Shown: one piece after another, positions 20,395-28,581 of the stretch
Numbering within the stretch: the first letter of the stretch is position 1
Layout: each line of letters opens with the position of its first letter
Origin: Cochliopodium minus
Lineage: Eukaryota > Discosea > Himatismenida > Cochliopodiidae
Assembly: GCA_024220525.1 (NCBI GenBank)
Contig: JAMYWO010000422.1
Location: 1 to 28,581, forward strand
Reading direction: 5' to 3'
DNA length: 28,581 nt
Notes under the pieces: generated by a model
The model's database searches: none
Told to the model about the DNA's origin: nothing
Seen by the model: only the letters and a program-made list of their open reading frames with translations
Made by a program: the position numbers and the translations under genes

Positions 20395-20828
20395 GATCAA
20401 ATTTTTTTTATATTTATTCAAATAAATATACATTAATATTGGTTTGGACATTAGTTGTTTTTGAATCTATCATGGGTATGACATTAATACTCCTCTTTAT
20501 TCAAAAATTTAAATTAAGCTGGCCATTAAAAATATTCATTTTCTAAAATATATATTATTATTATCATTCTGGATTCATCATATGATAAAATTTTCATGAT
20601 TACTTCAAGGGAAGTTATTGAGGGATTTCTTATTCATTTGTGGTTTTGTTTTTTGTTTTTGAATGAAAATTTTATCAAGAATATATTTATCACAAATTTT
20701 TTTTAACACCAAACAGTTTTTTGTCTTAAATTAAATCATTTCACAAAAATTAAACATTTTACAAAAACACGCTTTATCCAAATAAATAAAAAAAACTTAA
20801 AAACTTTTAAATATTAATAATTTATAAA
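20395..20828. promoter_or_regulatory. Divergent intergenic region between catalase and bZIP genes
   Basis: 434 nt separate the two start codons and should contain both promoters. The sequence is AT-rich with A and T tracts. I looked for TGACTCA, TGACGTCA and TTAGTAA bZIP sites and found no clean copy. Confidence 0.45.
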
Positions 20829-21725
20829 ATGCAACAAGAAGACAACAGTATGCTGTTCTTTAATCAAATTGATGAGTCATTCAATTTTGATATCCCCGAA
20901 TTTAATCCCCCTACCATAAAACAAGAAACTACCGAGGTTCAAAAGGAATTTATGGATAACATTGAATGGGAAAACTTTACCAACAATCAAAATGAAAGTT
21001 CTCTTTTTTTGGAGAATCTATTTAACACTGAAGGGAATATTTTTGAATCAAGCAATAATGAAATTTCTCCAAACATCAAACAAGAATGCGATTCATTTGA
21101 TTCTCCAACAAATCTTACTGCACCACAAATTAAATTGGAAGAAGAAATGCATATGGAAAAGGTACCAAAAACAAAAAAGACCAAAACAGAGCCATTGGAG
21201 ATCAATACAAGCATATCTGAAACTCCAAAGAAGAAATCCAAGAAGCTGATGACACCTGAAGAACTTGAGAACAAAAAAAAGGACCAATTACAAAAGAGAT
21301 TGATAAAGAATAGAAGAACAGCAGAGATCTCAAGAAAGAGAAAAAAAGCAAAGAAATATACCTTGGAAGAATCTTTACAACAATTAAAGGATCAAGCTAT
21401 CCAACTAGATAAGCAATCCATCGAAGTCTCATGCGAGAATAGAGTTCTCAAAACAGAATATTATGCTTTATTGTCCCTCATATTAAGTATCCCAGCTTTA
21501 GCCAAAAAATTTGATAAAATAAGTGAAATTGTGGTAGATCAAAAAGATAAGAAAATTTTCAACTTAGAACAAACTGGACAATTTGCTTCTGTATACTTAT
21601 TCAATATCATCTATTCTATCCATCAACAATGGGTTCAAATGAAACAAACAATTTCTTCCCATGGTCTCCCTCAAAACATTGAAAATCAATCTCAAACATC
21701 TCTTCAGGATGTCATTGTTAATTAA
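20829..21725 (+). CDS. bZIP transcription factor
   Basis: A single intact exon of 298 aa. Residues 1-130 are acidic and Asn/Gln-rich with short IKQE motifs, which look like an activation region; the three I/L/V-K-x-E matches might be SUMO sites (inference). The basic region at 155-177 contains N161-RRTAEIS-R169, the conserved bZIP N-x7-R DNA-contact pattern, next to KRKKAKK. Zipper positions follow at L179, L186, L193, V200 and L207. Residues beyond 210 are more hydrophobic and unrecognised. It should bind DNA as a dimer in the nucleus. Its targets cannot be read from sequence, but a shared promoter region with catalase makes an oxidative-stress role worth considering. The ATG is directly preceded by an AT-rich leader and no upstream ATG extends it. 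Confidence 0.93.
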   Translation: MQQEDNSMLFFNQIDESFNFDIPEFNPPTIKQETTEVQKEFMDNIEWENFTNNQNESSLFLENLFNTEGNIFESSNNEISPNIKQECDSFDSPTNLTAPQIKLEEEMHMEKVPKTKKTKTEPLEINTSISETPKKKSKKLMTPEELENKKKDQLQKRLIKNRRTAEISRKRKKAKKYTLEESLQQLKDQAIQLDKQSIEVSCENRVLKTEYYALLSLILSIPALAKKFDKISEIVVDQKDKKIFNLEQTGQFASVYLFNIIYSIHQQWVQMKQTISSHGLPQNIENQSQTSLQDVIVN

Positions 21726-21807
21726 CTCATAAATTTTTTGATTGTATATATATACGTTTAATAAATTATAAATAAAATCTTTTGAAATATAAAAAAATTC
21801 TCCTTTA

Positions 21808-23109
21808 TTATTTTTTCTTTGATACTGCATTATCAATTCTTTTGAGAATTATTTTGGGATTAAATGCCAACGCCTTATTTTCATAAAGTTTATTTAGAGA
21901 ATTTCTTGTTTCAATTAATAGATGAGAAATTTCTTTGGAGATATTTATATTGTTGTTGGCGGAAAGATATTTTAAGATTTTGAGGAAATATATCATAAAT
22001 TCCTCAAAAGTTTCTTTACTTGATAGGAAATCAATCAGGATCATGTGATCTTGGAACAAAATCCTCTCCACAAAGTAGCTAAACAAGTTTATTGGCAAAA
22101 ATAGTTCAACTAATTTTTTCAAAAAGGGAAAGGATTCGTTGAAAAAGATGATAAATTTCAAATTTTTAGAAGTAAAGTTGGTGTATAATTCGAATGAAAG
22201 ATGCAATGCTTCCACAAGTTTATCATCTTGATCTGAGAAAAGAGAGAAGAAAAGATCTAAAATCTCGCTGAAATCTAAAGCTTCAAACAAGTGGTTCAAC
22301 AAGTAAAACAACCTCTCCAAACTTTTAGGCTTTTCAAATTGTGTATTTACATTTTTTAAAACCCTTAAGATTAAGTAAGAAACATCAAAGATGAATAATC
22401 TCAGAAGAACTTTTTTTGTGCAGTCTTTCTCTATGTTATGCTCCAAGAAGCAAAACTCTTGTTCACTTTCCTCATAGTAATTTAAAGGTAGAGTTTTTTC
22501 CTTTGCCACTTGAAGAATCTCATATATAAATTCAAATGTATTGTTTAAATTGCCGTTTTGTAAAACAAGTTGCAACAAACTCAACAAATTCTTCCAATAG
22601 TTGAAATTGTTGTTATCAAGCTTTATTTTCATTGAAAAGAGAGTCTCTGATATCTCAATAAGAGGAGATATGTCAATTTTCAAAATTGTTTTTGCTAGTT
22701 TAAAATATTCCGATTGATCCATCTCATTTTCTAAATCTGACCAGACTTGGGATTCCAGAAAATTTTGAATCACTTTTGTTTTTTTCCTTTTGGAGGTTGT
22801 TTCTTTCAAAAGAAGTTGATAAAAGTTGATTACTTTTCTTTGCTTTTCTTTTTTCTTGTTTATCTTTTCGAATAGTGAAGATTGGATTCTCTCCATTTGC
22901 TGTTTGGGACAAAGATCAACGAAGAGGGATAAAATTTTCAGTGATTTGAAGATGATTTCCCTCTCAGATTTATCAGAGAAATATAAATCAATCACCCCAT
23001 CTAAGGAAAATGAATCAAATAAAATATCCTCTACTTGAAATTGACAATGAATCTTCTCAAGAAAAGATAATTGTTCAAAGAAATCAGTTTCACCCTTTAT
23101 AATTTCCAT
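21808..23109 (-). CDS. LINS1: Lines (LINS) family protein, single exon
   Basis: An uninterrupted 433-aa frame rich in Leu, Phe and charged residues, all helical in character. The strongest match is residues about 335-385: RILFQDHMILIDFLSSKET, then YFLKILKYLSA. It resembles the conserved C-terminal block of Lines proteins, where an F-DHS-VLLDFLISNET pattern is typical. Drosophila lines is a segmentation gene and human LINS1 is linked to intellectual disability, but the molecular function of the family is unclear. The gene is convergent with the bZIP gene (about 80 nt apart) and follows the KAT5 gene on the same strand. Start is the ATG at 23109; a TATATATATA run lies just upstream. The lack of introns contrasts with most neighbours. 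Confidence 0.75.
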   Translation of the reverse strand: MEIIKGETDFFEQLSFLEKIHCQFQVEDILFDSFSLDGVIDLYFSDKSEREIIFKSLKILSLFVDLCPKQQMERIQSSLFEKINKKKEKQRKVINFYQLLLKETTSKRKKTKVIQNFLESQVWSDLENEMDQSEYFKLAKTILKIDISPLIEISETLFSMKIKLDNNNFNYWKNLLSLLQLVLQNGNLNNTFEFIYEILQVAKEKTLPLNYYEESEQEFCFLEHNIEKDCTKKVLLRLFIFDVSYLILRVLKNVNTQFEKPKSLERLFYLLNHLFEALDFSEILDLFFSLFSDQDDKLVEALHLSFELYTNFTSKNLKFIIFFNESFPFLKKLVELFLPINLFSYFVERILFQDHMILIDFLSSKETFEEFMIYFLKILKYLSANNNINISKEISHLLIETRNSLNKLYENKALAFNPKIILKRIDNAVSKKK

Positions 23110-23239
23110 TTTATTTATTTTTGAAATATATATATATTATAAAATGGATGATGATCAATAAAAGAAGTGATAATATTGAGTGGAAAAAAATTTTATTTGT
23201 ATTTATTCTTTGAAAAGAGGAAAGGAGGACAAAATAACC

Positions 23240-24886
<1,647 letters not shown>

Positions 24887-25076
24887 CTGTTTTTTTTTTT
24901 TGTATTATTTGGACAGTATAAAAATTTGAAGAGAAAAAAATAAAAAAAAAGGAACTCTTTCTTTTTTTTGTGAAGGAATAATAACAAACAATCTAAAATA
25001 TCACAAAAAGCATCATTTATAAATAATCCTTAAAATCACTCATACACGATCAAAAAAATATAAGATTTTTTTATAT
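24887..25076. promoter_or_regulatory. Compact divergent promoter between KAT5 and RasGEF genes
   Basis: Only 190 nt lie between the two start codons, so the two promoters must overlap or adjoin. It is AT-rich with T and A runs and a cttataaa-like stretch near 25016-25022; no known factor site was recognised. Confidence 0.5.
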
Positions 25077-28000
25077 ATGAACACAATCACAAAAGAAAAA
25101 AGGAGAACTTTTTCGAAAAGTCGTAGATTATCGATATTGTTCAAACGAAATACTGATCAGATAGAATCTCCCATCATTTTGAATTTTTTGGATGGGGTAG
25201 AATTCAAACCAAAGAAATATGATGAGGAAGTGATGATTGAGAGATCGACTTTCAAAAGATTATTTGAATGGATCATTTGGAAGGGTTAGTTATCGATTCA
25301 TTATTTAATTTACTCACCTCCTTTTTAATTAAAAAATTAATTCCAATCAAAGAGAGCAACTTCAAAAAGTATTACAGATATTTAATTCATACATATCGAA
25401 CTTGGTCAACACCAGAGAAATTATTTGAATTAATCAAGGAATTGTAACTAAAAATCCTTTATTTTCTTTGGAAGAAAAAAAATATATCTTAAAAATAAAT
25501 TTATACTCTTATAAACAAACCAAAGATATCCGTTCTAAACATATTTGTTTTTATTTATTCAACATAAAGATATGATGAACCCAAAAAGATTCAATATGGG
25601 GAAATAGATGAAAAAGGCATAAAAGAAAGGATATTTTCATTTCTAAAAGAATTGCTGATAATAGATGAATATTATCAGAATAAAACAGAAATGATTATGT
25701 ATTTCGGATCAATAAGATTCAATACTGATCAAATCAATCAATTAAAACTCATAAAATTGAAATTGACACAGGAGAAGTCGAATATAAGCAATATCAAAGC
25801 TATCATCAAATACTGCGAATCGCCCGAACAGATAGAAAGCGAATTGAATCAATTGAATTTTTTGCAACAAGATCCCCTTCTGATTGCTCAACATATGACC
25901 GCCATCGATCACAGGATCTTCAATGGTTTTTCCGCAATAGAATTGATAAATAAAAATTGGCAAAAGGATAATAGGTATACAAACAATAATTTTGAAACTA
26001 TTTTATGAAACATCTCAATTTGATCTATTTATATTTTTGACAAACAAATTTAAATATCCTCTTTAATTAATTTTTTGATCCTCAATAGATCAACTATAGC
26101 TCCTTTTGTCGCGGAAAATATCAAGAGATTTAATCAGGTATGCTATTGGATCGCCTCTACCATCTTGATCCAGCAGGATAATCATAATCATATCAGGATG
26201 ATCGAACAATGGATAAAAATTGCATTTGTAAAGATCCTTCGATATAATATATATTAATGATATATTAATTAATATTTTTATTTTAATTTAAATTTTTCAG
26301 CTAATCCAACATTTTTTATTTTCTTGATTGAATCAATTTTATAAAATTCTTTTCTTAGGAATGCTTTAAATTGAGCAATTATAATGGAATGTGTCAAATA
26401 TTGGGTGGATTATCCAACAACAGCATCGAAAAATTACAATTCTTGTGGAAGAATGTCTCTCCTACAAGAAAAGAAGAGTATAACTCGATGCAACAGTTGA
26501 TGTCTATGGACAAAAACTTCAAAAACTACAGAAACGAAACAAATAAGAAAGGATGGAACAATATCCTTCCATACATGCGTAAGGAGATATAAAAAAAAAA
26601 TTCTATTTTTTTTACAAAATCTTTTTTTTTTTTTTCATTTTAGCGCTACATTTGAGAGATCTCTTTATGATACAAGAACAGAATCTCAAAAAAAGAGAAG
26701 AGAAGAGCATGATCATTTGGGACGAGCTAGCGATGATGGGGAAGATCATCGAGTCTATCATGTCATGCAAGAACTACTCCACCAACACTTTCACCATCGA
26801 AAAACCACTATTATCTTTACTCCGAAATGTCCGCTATTTACCCGATAACAAGCTTCAAGAGTTATCCAAGAAGATTTTGGATAAGGAGCTCGAGAGCAAG
26901 ATTTCCAAGGAGGTACAGCAGGAGGATTCAAATGTACACATCGTTTCTGGTGAGCAGATACCGTTGCTCAAATTTGTCAAGCAGCCTTCCTTGGAGAAGA
27001 TGATTCTCACTCCCATTTTTGAAGGTTCATATAATTTTTTATTTCTGTCTTTAATTGGATTCATTTTTGTGAAAAGTGAATTTTTTTTTTCATCTTTTCA
27101 TTTAACAACGTGAATTTTTTCTATAAATATTTTTTTTTCTATTAATATTTTTTTTCAATTTTTTTTATTTTTTTTTAATTATTTTGTAATTAAGGTTTTT
27201 TTTTTTTGTTCACATTATAATTGTGGACACTAAATCTTTTTTTTTTTTTTAGGATATATCATGGTTTCTTTCAACTTCAAAGATTTGGTCTGCGTAGCAC
27301 CCTTGAAGATCGAAAGCAGCCTCCGAGATCTCCTAAAGGTGATCAAGAGAATGATCACCACCAGTCCCATCAAAATCATCCATCACTCCCTCGATGGGAC
27401 TGTCTACCATATCAGAACTACCTACGACTTGCAGCACATTTTTTATGGCAACATCAACCAAACTTTGTACATTTTAGATAGTGAACAATCAGGTCGAAGT
27501 TTAAATGGGTGAGTTCTCCTTTTTTTTAAAAAAATTGAACTGTTATTTTTAATTATTTTATTTTCAATTATTTTTTTTATTGGTCTTAGATATTTTTAAA
27601 ATTTTTTGTTTTTATTAAATTTTTTCTTTATATGACGTTTTTATTATCCATTATTGCTGATTAGTTTAAAATTGTTTAATTCATCATTTTTTTTTTATAA
27701 ATTTTTTTTTTTGATTAAATATAATCTTATTTTATGTTTTAAATTTTTTTGATCATTTTGACTAAAACTTGTATTAGAAGCCAAATTAGGAAAAGTGTTA
27801 TATTTTCTACAGGCGATCGTTCCACAGAAAAAATTCTGATGGAAAACGAACCCTCAACATCTTCGAAAGAGTCGCTTTACCGACAAACATTTTTCTTCTG
27901 ACAGCGACAGGGATCTAAAACTTTCAACACCAACAGCAGGTAAATAAATTATTTTAAATTTGATTTTTATTTGATTTTTTTTGGTTTTCTATTTTTATTT

Positions 28001-28340
28001 TTTATTATATTTTTATTTTTATTTTTATTTTCATAATTCATTATTCATTTTTATTTTTTTATTTTCATTATTCATTTTTATTTTTATTTTTTTATTATAT
28101 TTTTATTTTTTATTTTTATTTTCTTAATTCATTATTCATTTTTATTTTCATTTTTATTTTTTTTTTTTATTTTTATTTTATTTTATTTTAAAAGACACAG
28201 AAAAAACAATTTTGAACGAAATTACAGAGTCCCCCAGCCCTCCCAACTTACTTCTTGGTCACCAGATCCAACACCCAAAATTACAGTTCCTCCGACCCAG
28301 CCTTCTTTAACTCTAATGATTTCGAACAAAAATCTCAGTA
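25077..28340 (+). CDS. RasGEF (REM + CDC25 domains) with PB1-like domain; 3' end uncertain
   Basis: Exons 25077-25284, 25353-25443, 25570-25974, 26089-26227, 26359-26578, 26644-27024 and 27253-27508 join in phase (566 aa). An N-terminal REM domain (FLDGVEFKP, FKRLFEWIIW, YRTWSTPEKLFELI) is followed by a CDC25 catalytic domain: QQDPLLIAQHMTAIDHRIF, RFNQVCYWIASTIL, WIKIAFECFKLSNYNGM, GLSNNSIEKL, PLHLRDLFMIQ. It should load GTP onto a Ras-type GTPase. Exon 7 encodes a PB1-like fold (VSFNFKD, then HHSLDGTVYHIRTTYDLQHIF). It ends at a perfect GTGAGT donor, so more exons follow. Likely ones are 27813-27939 and 28195 to about 28340, but neither reads through in one frame, so the C-terminus is unresolved and may pass the window end. 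Confidence 0.85.
27985..28190 (+). repeat. T-rich simple repeat in a late RasGEF intron
   Basis: Alternating TTTTTAT and TTTTCATTATTCAT units. The block TTTATTTTCATTATTCATTT recurs about three times (near 28020-28040, 28055-28080 and 28120-28145). Non-coding and probably intronic. Confidence 0.7.
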
Positions 28341-28377
28341 CTTTTATTCAAATTATTTTTAAATTTATTATTTGTGT

Positions 28378-28581
28378 TTTTATATTTTTATTTTTATTTT
28401 TTCATTTTTTTTATTTTTTTTTATTTTTATTTTTATTTTTATTTTTATTTTTATTTTTTATTTTTTTATTCCTTATTTTATTTTTATTTTATATATTTAT
28501 ATTTATTTTTTTATATTTATTTTTTATTTTTTTATTTTTATTTTTTATTTATTATTTATATTTTTAATTTTATTCATTTTT
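28378..28581 (+). repeat. (ATTTTT)n T-rich repeat to window end
   Basis: Perfect ATTTTT hexamers at about 28420-28458 within a longer A/T-only tract with only rare C. No coding potential is credible; the open frame over it is an artefact of composition. It is either an intron or 3' flank of the RasGEF gene. Confidence 0.8.

Noticed and set aside
28316-28567. 83-aa Phe/Ile/Leu-rich open frame at the window end
   Set aside because: Pure T/A repeat translation; no codon structure beyond the possible last exon before about 28340.

Overview
The window is nuclear DNA from a very AT-rich, intron-bearing unicellular eukaryote. Its genes have many short GT-AG introns, T-rich on the coding strand. Stops TAA and TGA are both used in the ordinary way, and the proteins are rich in Asn, Lys and Glu. 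The gene set (RasGEF with a PB1-like tail, GTPase-DEP protein, FYR/PHD protein, MYST acetyltransferase, USP7-like protein, Lines protein, two catalases) fits a free-living amoeboid protist such as an amoebozoan or heterolobosean. I cannot name the species. I see no prokaryotic operon, CRISPR array, tRNA, rRNA or transposon.

Layout. Positions 1-2829 (minus) carry a 3'-truncated gene with an acidic N-terminus, a degenerate Ras-like G domain and a DEP domain. Positions 3069-6892 (minus) encode a nuclear FYRN-FYRC-PHD protein of about 1191 aa with a long Lys/Glu/Ser-rich repeat region. It is divergent from 7331-12625 (plus), a 17-exon USP7-class gene whose catalytic Cys and His boxes have both decayed while its ubiquitin-like tail is kept. 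Positions 12756-15672 (minus) encode a membrane-anchored protein with a charged repetitive stalk and a C-terminal AMPK-type glycogen-binding domain. Positions 16324-18281 and 18554-20394 (minus) are a tandem pair of complete haem catalases that differ in intron number and C-terminus. A bZIP factor (20829-21725, plus) is divergent from the upstream catalase. Positions 21808-23109 (minus) encode a single-exon Lines homologue. Positions 23240-24886 (minus) encode a KAT5/Esa1-type histone acetyltransferase, divergent from a RasGEF-PB1 gene (25077 to near the window end, plus).

The genes do not form one pathway. They fall into chromatin (FYR-PHD, KAT5), Ras-type signalling (GTPase-DEP, RasGEF), ubiquitin (pseudo-USP), glycogen at membranes (CBM48 protein) and peroxide defence (catalases, perhaps bZIP). 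The most notable items are the catalytically dead USP7-like protein, the STBD1-like glycogen tether, the GTPase-DEP fusion, the RasGEF-PB1 fusion and the diverged catalase pair. Several reading-frame breaks sit in homopolymers or simple repeats (10648-10651, 13445-14330, 27813-28340). They look more like assembly indels than biology and should be checked in reads.
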